Part shown: in pieces, positions 44,919-55,693 of the stretch
Layout: every line of letters starts with the position of its first letter
Position numbering within the stretch: position 1 is the stretch's first letter
Source: Streptomyces sp. NBC_00433
Lineage (GTDB): Bacteria > Actinomycetota > Actinomycetes > Streptomycetales > Streptomycetaceae
Reading direction: 5' to 3'
Assembly (NCBI GenBank): GCA_036015235.1
Contig: CP107926.1
Span: 2,980,001 to 3,044,000, forward strand
Length of the DNA stretch: 64,000 nucleotides
Made by a program: the position numbers and the translations under genes
The notes under the pieces: model-generated
Databases searched by the model: none
Told to the model about the DNA's origin: nothing
Seen by the model: the letters and a program-made list of their open reading frames with translations, nothing else

Positions 44919-44959
44919 CCCCACAGGTCGGCGCGGGCTGGTTTGTTCCACCGGTATTC

Positions 44960-44995
44960 GCGGAACCCCCGTACTCTCGCGTGCGGGGGTTCCGC
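44960..44995 (+). terminator. Terminator after filP
   Basis: GCGGAACCCCCG (44960-44971) pairs perfectly with CGGGGGTTCCGC (44984-44995), a 12-bp stem with a 12-base loop, followed by a T-rich stretch (cgtgtcttgct). It lies 41 bases past the filP stop and before the ABC transporter gene. Confidence 0.88.
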
Positions 44996-45018
44996 CGTGT
45001 CTTGCTAGCCTCGCCCCC

Positions 45019-46116
45019 ATGATTGAGTTGCAGGGGCTCACCAAGCGGTACGGGGACAAGACCGCAGTCGACCATCTGACCTTCACCGTGCGCCCCGGCG
45101 TGGTGACCGGATTCCTCGGGCCGAACGGCGCGGGCAAGTCCACCACGATGCGGATGCTGCTCGGCCTGGACTCGCCGACCAGCGGCGACGTCCGTATCGA
45201 CGGCAGGCACTACGCGCAGCTCAGCGAGCCGCTCAAGCACATCGGGGCGCTGCTCGACGCCAAGTCGATCCACGGCGGCCGCACCGCGTACAACCACCTG
45301 CTGTGCATCGCGCAGTCCAACCGCATCCCCACCCGGCGGGTGGGCGAGGTGCTGGAGACGGTGGGTCTGTCCGCGGTGGCGCGCAAGCGCTCCAAGGGGT
45401 TCTCGCTGGGCATGGGCCAGCGGCTGGGCATCGCCGCGGCGCTGCTGGGCGACCCGGAGATCCTGATGTTCGACGAGCCGGTCAACGGCCTCGACCCGGA
45501 GGGCATCCACTGGATCCGGAACCTCATGAAGGGACTGGCCGCGCAGGGCCGCACGGTCTTCGTGTCCAGCCACCTGATGAGCGAGATGGCGCTGACCGCG
45601 GAGCACCTGATCGTGATCGGCCGCGGGCGGCTGCTGGCGGACACCTCGATGGCGGACTTCATCGAGAAGAACTCCCGGTCGTACGTGCGGCTGCGCACCC
45701 CGCAGCCGGAACGGCTCAAGGATGTGCTGACCGCGGCCGGGCACATCGTGGTGACCACCGGCGACGGTGCCTTCGAGATCACCGGCACGGACGCCGCGGC
45801 GCTCGGTGAACTGGCCGCGCAGCACCGGCTGGTGCTGCACGAACTGAGCCCGCAGCGGGCGTCGTTGGAGGAAGCGTTCATGCAGCTGACCGCCGAGTCG
45901 GTCGAATACCACGCGCACGGCGCGGTGACGCCCGGCGCCTCGGTGCCGGTGCCGGTCGCGCCGGGGCGGCAGCAGTGGCAGCACGGGGCACCGGCGCCCA
46001 CGGCGCCGCCGCCGCAGCAGCCGCCCGGCGCCCAGCCGCCCGGCCGGCCGCCGCAGGGCGGCGGGCAGCAGTGGGGCTCGCAGTGGCGCAACCCCGGCTC
46101 CGGAAAGGGGCGTTGA
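45019..46116 (+). CDS. ABC transporter ATP-binding protein
   Basis: 365 residues. Walker A GPNGAGKS (residues 34-41), signature FSLGMGQRLG (LGMGQ rather than LSGGQ, common in this exporter family), Walker B ILMFDEP and switch His in SSHLMSEM. The last 65 residues are Gln/Pro/Gly-rich, a disordered tail not needed for ATPase function. Its ATG is near a -10-like patch after the filP terminator. Overlaps nothing, but the permease starts 1 base after the stop, so they form one operon, an ABC-2-type exporter. Substrate unknown; similar pairs give drug or lantibiotic resistance. Confidence 0.92.
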   Translation: MIELQGLTKRYGDKTAVDHLTFTVRPGVVTGFLGPNGAGKSTTMRMLLGLDSPTSGDVRIDGRHYAQLSEPLKHIGALLDAKSIHGGRTAYNHLLCIAQSNRIPTRRVGEVLETVGLSAVARKRSKGFSLGMGQRLGIAAALLGDPEILMFDEPVNGLDPEGIHWIRNLMKGLAAQGRTVFVSSHLMSEMALTAEHLIVIGRGRLLADTSMADFIEKNSRSYVRLRTPQPERLKDVLTAAGHIVVTTGDGAFEITGTDAAALGELAAQHRLVLHELSPQRASLEEAFMQLTAESVEYHAHGAVTPGASVPVPVAPGRQQWQHGAPAPTAPPPQQPPGAQPPGRPPQGGGQQWGSQWRNPGSGKGR

Positions 46117-46117
46117 C

Positions 46118-46891
46118 ATGGCTGCGCCCTCCGCGATCCTGCAGTCCGAGTGGACCAAGATCAGGTCGGTCCGCTCCACCATCTGGACGCTGGCCCTGGC
46201 CTTCATCGTGACCGTCGCCCTCGGCGCGATCATCTGCCTGGTGATCGACAACACCTGGGGTGACCTGTCGTCGGACGACCAGGCCACCTTCGACCCGACC
46301 AACACCAGCTTCGTCGGGATGCAGCTCGGGCAGCTCGCGCTGATCGTCTTCGGTGTGCTGGTCATCGCCAGCGAGTACAGCACCGGCATGATCCGCACCT
46401 CGCTGGCCGCGGTGCCGCAGCGCGGCTCCTTCTACGCCAGCAAGGTCGCGGTGGCCGGCGCGCTGGCGCTGGTGGTCGGCATGGCGACCAGCTTCATCGT
46501 GTTCTTCGTCGGGCAGGCGCTGCTCGGCTCGCACAAGGCGCACATCGGCGACCCGGGAGTGCTGCGCGCGGTCGTCGGCGCAGGGCTGTACATGACGCTG
46601 CTGGTGCTGCTGTGCGTGGGCGCGGCGGCGATGCTGCGCAGCCCGATGCTGGGCCTGGGCATCCTGATGCCGTTCTTCTTCCTGGTCTCGCCGATCCTGT
46701 CGGCGATCCCGAAGGTGAAGACGGTCGCGCGCTACTTCCCCGACCGGGCGGGCCAGAAGATCATCCAGGTGGTGCCGGACACCGGCGGCGACTCGCCCTA
46801 CGGGCCGTGGGGCGGCATCGGCATCATGGCGGTGTGGGTCGTGGTGGTCCTGCTCGGCGGCTACCTGGTGCTCAGGCAGCGCGACGCCTGA
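46118..46891 (+). CDS. ABC-2 type transporter permease
   Basis: 257 residues, ATG at 46118 directly behind the ATPase stop. Six membrane helices: TLALAFIVTVALGAIICLV, LGQLALIVFGVLVIASEYSTGM, VAGALALVVGMATSFIVFFVGQALLG, LRAVVGAGLYMTLLVLLCVGAAAML, GLGILMPFFFLVSPILSAI, GIGIMAVWVVVVLLGGYLVL. The segment ASEYSTGMIRTSLAAVPQR between helices 2 and 3 is the ABC-2 family cytoplasmic motif. Forms the transmembrane half of the exporter. Confidence 0.92.
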   Translation: MAAPSAILQSEWTKIRSVRSTIWTLALAFIVTVALGAIICLVIDNTWGDLSSDDQATFDPTNTSFVGMQLGQLALIVFGVLVIASEYSTGMIRTSLAAVPQRGSFYASKVAVAGALALVVGMATSFIVFFVGQALLGSHKAHIGDPGVLRAVVGAGLYMTLLVLLCVGAAAMLRSPMLGLGILMPFFFLVSPILSAIPKVKTVARYFPDRAGQKIIQVVPDTGGDSPYGPWGGIGIMAVWVVVVLLGGYLVLRQRDA

Positions 46892-46912
46892 GGCCCGCCC
46901 GCCGCTCGGCGC

Positions 46913-47230
46913 TCAGTACCTCGGCGCGTTACGGGACCGCCGCACCTTGCTGGTGCGGCGGTCCTTCGCGTTCCAGCAGGCCCGGTGCCAGTGCCGCCGG
47001 TCGTCCAGGCCGTCGTACTCACGCCATGCCACCACATGGCCGACGCCCGGCGGGATCTCCTGGTCGCAGCCGGGGCAGCGGTAGTGCTTGGCCGACGCGG
47101 CGCCGGCGATCGGCCGCACCACCCACTCCTCGCCCTGCCACTCCTCGGTGCCGGCACCGCCGACCCCGGACTCCTGGCTGCTTTTTGCGGGGCGCTGGGC
47201 GCCGTGCGGGTGGTTACGTCGCGGCGACAC
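46913..47230 (-). CDS. Small zinc-finger-like conserved protein
   Basis: 105 residues from a GTG at 47230 (gaggtg upstream). A central CPGCDQEIPPGVGHVVAW carries CxxC, and HWHRACW supplies two histidines and a cysteine, so one zinc site is likely. The C-terminus is Arg/Lys-rich (KDRRTSKVRRSRNAPRY) and could bind nucleic acid. Streptomycete genomes label such genes ATP/GTP-binding protein, which the sequence does not support (no P-loop). It is convergent with the ABC permease. Confidence 0.65.
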   Translation of the reverse strand: MSPRRNHPHGAQRPAKSSQESGVGGAGTEEWQGEEWVVRPIAGAASAKHYRCPGCDQEIPPGVGHVVAWREYDGLDDRRHWHRACWNAKDRRTSKVRRSRNAPRY

Positions 47231-47403
47231 GGAACACCTCGCGCTCTGCTGGCTTCGCGGACGGCATCCAGGGTACGCGCCGGGACACCGGGTACCCGAA
47301 CGGGCGCTTCCGCCACACCTCTGCCGAAAATCATGAAAACGCCGCGGAAAGCCGTGCCCTTGGCACGTGCCAGGCGTTAGTCACTCCAAGGAGGGAGTGG
47401 GCG

Positions 47404-48432
47404 ATGCGCGTTGGGACGTTCGTACTCGCGGCTCAGTTCCCCGGTCAGGGCCAGGCGGAGCCGCTGCACCGGGCGATATCGACCGCGGAGGCGGCGGAGG
47501 CCGCCGGGCTGGACGCGGTATGGCTGGCCGAGCACCACTTCGTGCCGTACGGGGTGTGCCCGTCGGCGGTCACACTGGCCGCGCTGCTGCTCGGGCGGAC
47601 CCGGCGGATCGGCGTCGGCACCGCGGTCAGCGTGCTGCCGACCACGCACCCGGTGGCCCTCGGCGAGCAGGCGGCACTGCTGCACCTGGTCTCCGGCGGC
47701 CGCTTCACCCTCGGGGTGGGCCGCGGCGGGCCCTGGATGGACCTGGAGGTCTTCGGGGCCGGCAAGGACGCGTACGAGCACGGTTTCCCCGAGTCGCTGG
47801 ATCTGCTGCTGCGCTGGCTGCGGGAGCCCTCGGTGGGCGCCCAGGGGCCGCGCTACGCCTTCCGCGACGTGCCGGTGGTGCCGCGGGCCGACGAGCTGGA
47901 GCCGGCCGGTGCGGGGCCCGCGGTCGTGGTGGCGTGCACCTCCCCCGGCACCGTGCGGCTGGCCGCGGAGCGCGGGCTGCCGATGCTGCTCGGCATGCAC
48001 TGCGGCGACCAGGACAAGGCCGCGATGGTCGCCCTGTGGCGGCGCACCGCACTGGCCGCGGGCCACCGCGCCGACGCGGTCGCGGCCGCCGCGCACGTCT
48101 CGGCGGGGGTGGCCCAGGTCGCCGACACCCGCGCGGACGCGGTCGAGACGCTGCGCAAGGCGATGCCCGGCTGGCTGCAGCAGGGCCTGGCCGCACACCG
48201 TACGGTCGACGGCCGGGCGCGCACGAAGCGCGACCCGTACGCGTACACCGACCTGCTGTGCGACCTGCACCCGGTCGGCCCGCCGCGGCTGTGCGCCGAC
48301 CGGCTCGCGGCGACCGCGGAGGCCACCGGTATCACCCGCTTCGCGCTGCTGGTCGAGGGCTCGGGCGACCTCGCGGCGACCCTGCACAATGTGGCACGTC
48401 TCGGCGGTGACGTGCTCCCGGAACTGGCCTGA
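47404..48432 (+). CDS. LLM class flavin-dependent oxidoreductase
   Basis: 342 residues, ATG at 47404 after caaggagggag. A luciferase-like TIM barrel: FVLAAQFPGQGQAEPLHRAISTAEAAEAAGLDAVWLAEHHFVPYGVCPS is the family N-terminus, then GTAVSVLPTTHPVALGEQAALL, SGGRFTLGVGRGGPW and VACTSPGTVRLAAERG. Uses FMN or F420 for hydride transfer; substrate unknown, and the F420 versus FMN question cannot be settled here. Stands alone between divergent small gene and the SCO5389-type gene. Confidence 0.9.
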   Translation: MRVGTFVLAAQFPGQGQAEPLHRAISTAEAAEAAGLDAVWLAEHHFVPYGVCPSAVTLAALLLGRTRRIGVGTAVSVLPTTHPVALGEQAALLHLVSGGRFTLGVGRGGPWMDLEVFGAGKDAYEHGFPESLDLLLRWLREPSVGAQGPRYAFRDVPVVPRADELEPAGAGPAVVVACTSPGTVRLAAERGLPMLLGMHCGDQDKAAMVALWRRTALAAGHRADAVAAAAHVSAGVAQVADTRADAVETLRKAMPGWLQQGLAAHRTVDGRARTKRDPYAYTDLLCDLHPVGPPRLCADRLAATAEATGITRFALLVEGSGDLAATLHNVARLGGDVLPELA

Positions 48433-48526
48433 TCACATGTGCACGGCCCGTCGCGGAAGCACGCCCTGTTGTGCAGGCCGCCGGTGATCGACTACGGCTC
48501 CCGCGCGTGCGGCACGGGCCGGCCGG

Positions 48527-48919
48527 TCAGCAGTCCCGGAATTCCGGCGACTGGTTGAGCACCTGCGACCTGACCGAGGTGAACTTGTCGTAGCTCTCGC
48601 CGACCGCCGGGTCGAGCGGGAAGACCGCCACCCGGTGGCAGTTCTGGAAAGCCAGCCGCACCCCGAAGTGCCGCTGCATCGCCCCGCGTATGGCGTCGCT
48701 CGCCAGCGCGCGGAGCAGCTGGCCGCGTTCCTTCTCACTCGGCGGCGGCACCTGGTTGTCCGCGAAGTTCCCCCCATCGACCTTGAGTTGTGCCACCAAT
48801 GAGCTGATCATCTCCCACGCGTAAGGGAGGGACGTCCTGACGCAGTCGACGAATTCCTGCTCGTCGACCTCGCCTCGCTCGGCCTGTTCGAGGAGGGCCG
48901 GAGAGACGTCGAGCGACAT
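48527..48919 (-). CDS. SCO5389 family protein
   Basis: 130 residues, ATG at 48919 (gagaggagtaccc upstream). The text MSLDVSPALLEQAERGEVDEQEFVDCVRTSLPYAWEM is strongly conserved in streptomycetes, where I know the family as SCO5389. It contains two cysteines outside any recognisable motif. Mostly helical, no membrane segment, cytoplasmic. Convergent with the LLM gene, divergent from nucS. In other streptomycetes the same neighbours are found, so it belongs to the core. Function unknown. Confidence 0.82.
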   Translation of the reverse strand: MSLDVSPALLEQAERGEVDEQEFVDCVRTSLPYAWEMISSLVAQLKVDGGNFADNQVPPPSEKERGQLLRALASDAIRGAMQRHFGVRLAFQNCHRVAVFPLDPAVGESYDKFTSVRSQVLNQSPEFRDC

Positions 48920-49164
48920 GGGTACTCCTCTCGGTGACCCCGTGGGCGCACGGGGTCGTACGGACGGGACCCGGCGGCCGCTGCGTCCCCCGCACCTCGG
49001 CCACCGGTTTTCAACCGTAGGGTTGGAAGGCCGCCCGCACCAGCAGGTGGCACGCACAACCGGCCATTCTTCGACGGCGGGCCGTAGCCGGCCGAACTCG
49101 TACCGTCCTCGGGCCCCGGGGCCGAATCGCGGAGGGCGGCGCCCGTCGAGTAGCGTGGCCCACC

Positions 49165-49827
49165 ATGCGCCTCGTGATCGCCCGCTGCTCCGTCGACTAC
49201 GCGGGCCGGCTGTCCGCCCACCTCCCGTCCGCCACCCGGCTGCTGCTGATCAAGGCCGACGGCAGCCTGTCGGTGCACGCCGACGACCGTGCCTACAAGC
49301 CGCTGAACTGGATGTCGCCCCCCTGCACCCTCAAGGAGGGCGAGGACGGCGTCTGGACGGTCGTCAACAAGGCCGGCGAGCAGCTGATCATCACCCTGGA
49401 GGAGGTCCTGCACGACTCCTCCCACGAACTCGGCGTCGACCCGGGCCTGATCAAGGACGGCGTCGAGGCGCACCTCCAGGAACTGCTCGCGGACCACATG
49501 GAGGTGCTCGGCGAGGGCTGGACCCTGATCCGCCGCGAATACCCCACCGCGATCGGCCCGGTGGACATCCTCTGCCGCGACGCCGCGGGCGCCACGGTCG
49601 CCGTCGAGCTGAAGCGCCGCGGCGACATCGACGGTGTGGAGCAGCTCACCCGCTACCTCGAACTCCTCAACCGCGACCCCCATCTGGCGCCGGTCAAGGG
49701 CATCTTCGCGGCCCAGGAGATCAAGCCCCAGGCCCGCGTCCTCGCCACCGACCGCGGCATCGGCTGCGTCGTGCTCGACTACGACGCGATGCGCGGCATC
49801 GAGGACGACAAGCTCCGGCTGTTCTGA
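49165..49827 (+). CDS. nucS: Endonuclease NucS (EndoMS), mismatch-specific
   Basis: 220 residues. Actinobacteria lack MutS/MutL, and NucS cuts mismatched DNA in its place, acting with the beta clamp. N-terminal dimerisation domain (1 to about 110), then the PD-(D/E)xK nuclease: Asp 134 in GPVDILCRD, Glu 148 and Lys 150 in VAVELKRRG. The C-terminus ends in KLRLF, the beta-clamp-binding-type tail known for this protein. ATG at 49165 after a short leader. Complete catalytic set, so active. Confidence 0.96.
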   Translation: MRLVIARCSVDYAGRLSAHLPSATRLLLIKADGSLSVHADDRAYKPLNWMSPPCTLKEGEDGVWTVVNKAGEQLIITLEEVLHDSSHELGVDPGLIKDGVEAHLQELLADHMEVLGEGWTLIRREYPTAIGPVDILCRDAAGATVAVELKRRGDIDGVEQLTRYLELLNRDPHLAPVKGIFAAQEIKPQARVLATDRGIGCVVLDYDAMRGIEDDKLRLF

Positions 49828-51274
<1,447 letters not shown>

Positions 51275-51353
51275 TCCCGGGTACGATCCCGCACCACCGG
51301 CGCGGCGGTCCCGACCGCCGCGCCGCTTCCCCGCCGACCACGGTGCCGACCGA

Positions 51354-54101
51354 CTACGGCGCCGTGGTCGGCGCTCCGCTGTCGGTGGAGGTCGGCGAGG
51401 ACGCCGACTGGTCGATGCCGGAGGGCAGCGCCGGCACGGACTGGGACTGGCCGCTGGTCGGGTCGGTGGTCGTCGGATCCGACGTCGGCGTCGTGGTCGT
51501 CGGATCCGGCGTCGGCGACGTAGGAGGCGGTGCAGTGGTCGAGCCACCGGTGCTGCCGCTGCTTGTTCCGCCGATCGTGCTGCCGGACGTACCGCCCGAC
51601 GTGCCGCCACCGCCGGTGGAACCGCCGCCGCCACCGGACGACGAGCCGCCGCCGGTGGAGTGGTGCGGCGGGCCGGACGGCGGCGGCGTCGAGGACGTAC
51701 CCCCCGACGTGCCCCCTGTCGTTCCGCCCGTCGTCGTGGACGGCGCCCTCGTCGACACGGTCGCGGAGGGCGATGTCGTCGCGGACGACGGTGTCGACGT
51801 CGGGGCGGTGGTCGCGGGGGCCGTCGTGCCGGAGTCGTCCGGGGCTTCCTCCTGGGCCGACTCCAGCGGCTTGACCTGGTTGTTCTGGTCGGACTTGTCG
51901 CCGCCGGCGGTCGCGCCCAGGGTGACGATCGTGCCGAGGACCGCGGCCAGCAGGACGCCGGTGCCCACCGCGACCATGTTGCGCCGGTTGCCGGCCACGG
52001 CGAGCCGCTTCGGGCCCGGCGAGGGCGCCGCGTGGGACGGGGCCCGGTGGTGGATGACGGCCGGCGGCGGCGTCACGACGGTGGGCTGCCCGGTGTCGGT
52101 GAGGGCGGCCGGGAGGAGTTCGAGCGGGGCCGCGGGCTCCACGTCGTCGACCAGCGCCAGCGTACGGCGGCCGACGACGGTGCCCTGCCGGTCGGCGAGG
52201 GCGCCGCGCAGCGCGATCGAGGCCTCGAGTTCGGCCCTGGCCCGGTCCATCGTGCCGTTGCAGAGGGCCAGCACACCCAACTCGTGGTGGAAGTAGGCCT
52301 CTTCCGCGACCTCGCCGGACAGCCGCGCGGCTTCCTGGCCGATCCGCAGCGCGCGCTCCCAGGCGCCCCAGTGCAGGGCGGCGGCGAAGACGGGGGCCAC
52401 CGTGCGGGCCAGCAGGACCGCGGCGGTCGGGTTGCCGTTGTCGCGGCAGGCGGACATCGCGGCGATGATCGCCTCGGACTCGGCGGCGGCGCGGGCCGCG
52501 GTGACCGAGGGGTGGCCGGTCCACCAGGCGTAGTGCAGGGCGGCGGTGTGCGCCTGGACCTCGCTCAGCTCGCCCTCGGCGGTGAGGGCGGCGGCGAGCT
52601 GCTGGGTGACGCCGGCGGCGAGCCGGTAGTGGGCGGCGACCGGGACGGCCAGGCCCACCGCGGTCATCTCGCCGAGGGCCGCGTCTCCGTGGGTGTCGCC
52701 GACGAGTGCGGGCAGGTGCGAGGGGTGCGGGCATTCGCCGTCGAGGGCCACGGCGAAGGCGAGGGCTTCGCGGGCGGCCTCGCTGAGCCGGGAGGCGAGC
52801 AGGTCGGCCGGGGCGGCGCTCTCCGCGAGCGACGGCAGCGGCACGTCGGCGGTGGGCACCCGGGGGGCGGGCGGTGCGACCGGCGGTATCTCCAGCGGCG
52901 CCGCGGGGTCGGGCACCGCGGGGTCGTCGAAGCCGGTCAGGTCGGGTATCAGGTCGCCGGGCAGCGAGGGGGCGGCGGGCAGGGCCGGGGTGCCGTTCTC
53001 CCACACCGAGTCGTCCCAGTCGGGCTCGGGCGGGAAGCGCAGCACATCGCGCTGCCGCAGCAGGGCGCCGGCCTGGACGAAGCGCAGCGGCAGGCCCTCG
53101 GACTCGAACCACAGGTCGGCCGCCCAGGCGGTCTCGTCCTCTTCGAGTACCCGCCCGGCGGCCAGCGTGAGCAGGTCGACGCAGGCGACCCGGCTGAGGC
53201 CGGCGAGGAAGACCTCCTCGACCAGGGACTCGGCGGGGGGCGCGGCGACCTCGGGGGTCGCGGCCAGCAGGAAGGCGCATTCGGGGGCCGCGGCGAGCAG
53301 CTCCTCCAGGGCGGCGCCGCCGAATTCGAGGTCGTCCACCACGACGACGGCGCCGGTCTCGCGCAACAGTCCGGGCAGTTCGGCCCGGCTGGGCCGGTAG
53401 TCGTCGCCGGTGTAGACGGTGCTGTAGAGGGCGTGCAGGACGTCGCCGACGGTGCGGCGGTAGCCGGACAGCCACAGCACACCGTCGGGTGCGACGTCGG
53501 CGCAGGCGTTGGCGACGGATTCCAGCAGCGCGGTACGCCCGGCGCCGGACGGCCCCGTGACGCGTACCGACCGGCCGCGGGCCAGCAGCCGGATCAGCCG
53601 CTCGCGCTCCTCGTCGCGCTCCAGCAGCGGCAGTTCGGGGGCGGGCGGTCCCGGCGGCGGGGAGGGGCGGCGGGCCGCGAGGTGGGCGGTGCGCTCCTCG
53701 CGGGTGCGCGGCACCGGGGTCCTGCGTTCCTCGGGCGGGCACACGGCGACCTCGGTGCCGTCGACCGGGTTGACGGTCAGCACGTAGTCGGGGGTGACGA
53801 TCCGCCGCACCCGGGCGCTGCCGCCGCTGGGGGTGGCGGTGCCCGCGGTCAGCTCCAGCGGTTCACGGGCCGGGCGTATCGCCTTGGGCAGCGGGGCCGC
53901 CGCGTCGAAGAGCGACGGCTCGACCGGGCGCAGGCCGTCGAAGGCGGTGGGGTCGGCCGGCGGGTCCGCGAACGGCGGCTCGTACGGCACCAGCGCGCCC
54001 CGGTCGGCGCCGCCGCCGGCCCCGCCGCTCCTCACGCCGAAGGCGTCGAAGGGCTCGTCCTGCCCTGGCCGCTCGCCGGGTTCGCCGTTGTGCTGGTCCA
54101 T
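51354..54101 (-). CDS. Membrane-anchored STAND-like ATPase with TPR-type helices
   Basis: 915 residues, ATG at 54101. After about 160 disordered residues comes a P-loop domain with GPSGAGRT (183-190; the usual P-loop Lys is replaced by Arg), Walker B VVVVDDLEF (252-260) and a helical NB-ARC-like extension. Residues about 470-680 are helix-pair repeats of TPR character (ALHYAWWTGHPSVTAA, AERALRIGQEAARLSG, ELGVLALCNGTMDRARAELEASIALR). One transmembrane helix (about 709-735) is followed by a 180-residue Ser/Thr/Gly/Pro tail. This is the layout of signalling ATPases with an extracellular mucin-like stalk. The STAS gene just upstream may be a partner. Function unknown. Confidence 0.8.
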   Translation of the reverse strand: MDQHNGEPGERPGQDEPFDAFGVRSGGAGGGADRGALVPYEPPFADPPADPTAFDGLRPVEPSLFDAAAPLPKAIRPAREPLELTAGTATPSGGSARVRRIVTPDYVLTVNPVDGTEVAVCPPEERRTPVPRTREERTAHLAARRPSPPPGPPAPELPLLERDEERERLIRLLARGRSVRVTGPSGAGRTALLESVANACADVAPDGVLWLSGYRRTVGDVLHALYSTVYTGDDYRPSRAELPGLLRETGAVVVVDDLEFGGAALEELLAAAPECAFLLAATPEVAAPPAESLVEEVFLAGLSRVACVDLLTLAAGRVLEEDETAWAADLWFESEGLPLRFVQAGALLRQRDVLRFPPEPDWDDSVWENGTPALPAAPSLPGDLIPDLTGFDDPAVPDPAAPLEIPPVAPPAPRVPTADVPLPSLAESAAPADLLASRLSEAAREALAFAVALDGECPHPSHLPALVGDTHGDAALGEMTAVGLAVPVAAHYRLAAGVTQQLAAALTAEGELSEVQAHTAALHYAWWTGHPSVTAARAAAESEAIIAAMSACRDNGNPTAAVLLARTVAPVFAAALHWGAWERALRIGQEAARLSGEVAEEAYFHHELGVLALCNGTMDRARAELEASIALRGALADRQGTVVGRRTLALVDDVEPAAPLELLPAALTDTGQPTVVTPPPAVIHHRAPSHAAPSPGPKRLAVAGNRRNMVAVGTGVLLAAVLGTIVTLGATAGGDKSDQNNQVKPLESAQEEAPDDSGTTAPATTAPTSTPSSATTSPSATVSTRAPSTTTGGTTGGTSGGTSSTPPPSGPPHHSTGGGSSSGGGGGSTGGGGTSGGTSGSTIGGTSSGSTGGSTTAPPPTSPTPDPTTTTPTSDPTTTDPTSGQSQSVPALPSGIDQSASSPTSTDSGAPTTAP

Positions 54102-54277
54102 GTCCTACGCCCTCATGTGCGTCACGTCAGGGGCGCGGCCGGGCCGCCGCCCGTGCCGGGCCGGCCCGATTCCCCTGGTCCGGCGTACGGGGTAGCACGC
54201 CTGCGGGCAATCCGAGTCCAAACTCTAAGGGCTCGCGGCGTTTCTATGAAGCGCAGGGGTGCCGGGCAGCCCTTACG

Positions 54278-54577
54278 TCACCTTTCGGCCTCGATCGCGA
54301 GGATCCGGTGCAACCTGGTCGCCACGAGCAGCCGCTGCATCTGCGGCGGTACGTTGCGCAGCACCAGCCGGCGGTTGGCCCGGCCGGCCCTGCGGTGGGC
54401 GCCCATGATGACTCCGAGGCCGGTCGCGTCCCACGAGTCCAGCTCGGTCAGGTCGAGTACGAGATCGCCGCGGCCGGAGTCGACCGCGGTGTGCAGGGCC
54501 GAACGGGCGTCCGCCGCGCTGCGGACGTCGAGGCGGCCCCCGACGACCAGCTCGGCATGGTCGCCCCTGATATGCAT
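54278..54577 (-). CDS. STAS-domain protein (anti-sigma factor antagonist type)
   Basis: 99 residues from the ATG at 54577 (gggagcgact upstream). A single STAS domain: LVVGGRLDVRSAADARSALHTAV, DLVLDLTELDSWDATGLGVIMGAHR, LVLRNVPPQMQRLLVATRLHRIL. The phosphorylation-site loop reads DATGLG, with Thr where many SpoIIAA-type proteins have Ser; phosphorylation by a SpoIIAB-like kinase is still possible. No kinase or phosphatase gene is adjacent. It lies 176 bases upstream of the membrane ATPase gene on the same strand. Confidence 0.85.
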   Translation of the reverse strand: MHIRGDHAELVVGGRLDVRSAADARSALHTAVDSGRGDLVLDLTELDSWDATGLGVIMGAHRRAGRANRRLVLRNVPPQMQRLLVATRLHRILAIEAER

Positions 54578-54709
54578 AGTCGCTCCCGAAGCTCCCGAAG
54601 AATTGCGGCACCCGTCCGTATGTCTTCACACAACTGACGGTCCGTCGCAAAGAGAAGTTGCCGTCTGAGAGCGAACCGAGACCGAATTCACTCCTGTGAG
54701 TGACGTTGC

Positions 54710-55558
54710 TTAGTACGGGTAGAACCCCTGGCCGCTCTTACGGCCCAGGTCCCCCGCGTCCACCATGCGCCGCATGATCTCCGGCGGGGCGAATTTCTCG
54801 TCCTGCGATTCCGCGTAGATATTGCCGGTGGCGTGCAGCAGGATGTCCACGCCGGTGAGGTCGGTGGTGGCCAGCGGGCCCATCGCGTGGCCGAATCCCA
54901 GCTTGCAGGCGGTGTCGATGTCCTCGGCGGAGGCGACGCCCGACTCGTACAGCTTGACGGCCTCCACGACGAGGGCGGAGATCAGCCGGGTGGTGACGAA
55001 ACCGGCCACGTCGCGGTTGACGACGACACAGGTCTTGCCGACGCTCTCGGCGAACTCCCGTGCGCGGGCCAGCGTGTCGTCGCTGGTCTTGTAGCCGCGG
55101 ACCAGCTCGCACAGCTGCATCATCGGCACCGGCGAGAAGAAGTGCGTGCCGACGACCCTCTCCGGGTGCTCGGTGGCGGCGGCGATCTTGGTGATCGGGA
55201 TCGCGGAGGTGTTGGACGCCAGCACCGTGCCGGGGGCGGTGATCCGGTCCAGAGTGCGGAAGATGTCCTGCTTGACCTCGATCTTCTCGAAGACCGCCTC
55301 GACCACCAGGTCGGCGTCCGCCACGGCCTCCAGGTCCGTGGTGGTGCTGATCCTGGCCAACGCCGCCGCCGCGTCCGCCGCTTCGATCTTGCCCTTGGCG
55401 ACGAAGCGGTCGTAGGAGGCCTTGATGCCGTCCGTGCCGCGCGCCAGCGCCTCGTCGGTGACGTCCCGCAGGACCACCTCGTAGCCGGCCTGGGCCGCCA
55501 CCTGCGCGATGCCCGAGCCCATCAGTCCGGCTCCTACGACGGCGAGCTTCTTCGCCAC
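54710..55558 (-). CDS. 3-hydroxybutyryl-CoA dehydrogenase
   Basis: Interconverts acetoacetyl-CoA and 3-hydroxybutyryl-CoA with NAD(P). The GTG at 55558 has ggagagg at 8 bases and gives 282 residues, the family length; the GTG at 55567 has no spacing. Rossmann motif VGAGLMGSG at 7-15, catalytic text VGTHFFSPVPMMQLCELVRG (His of the HFF motif), and the dimerisation half with GFGHAMGPLATTDLTG. Works in the same C4 acyl-CoA pathway as thiolase and isobutyryl-CoA mutase. Divergent from the cobalamin adenosyltransferase gene. Confidence 0.94.
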   Translation of the reverse strand: MAKKLAVVGAGLMGSGIAQVAAQAGYEVVLRDVTDEALARGTDGIKASYDRFVAKGKIEAADAAAALARISTTTDLEAVADADLVVEAVFEKIEVKQDIFRTLDRITAPGTVLASNTSAIPITKIAAATEHPERVVGTHFFSPVPMMQLCELVRGYKTSDDTLARAREFAESVGKTCVVVNRDVAGFVTTRLISALVVEAVKLYESGVASAEDIDTACKLGFGHAMGPLATTDLTGVDILLHATGNIYAESQDEKFAPPEIMRRMVDAGDLGRKSGQGFYPY

Positions 55559-55693
55559 GGCACACACCTCTCCGTTGGGGTATCTGGCCGGACCCTAGCG
55601 CCGGTTCGGGGCCCGGCGCAGCATGATGTCGGGCGCGTCACCGTGTGTCCTTGGTCGCAACGGGCCGCCCGCGCAGGCCCTACGCTCGGCCCC

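Noticed and set aside
46913..47230. ATP/GTP-binding protein label for the small CxxC gene
   Set aside because: No P-loop or other nucleotide-binding motif is present.
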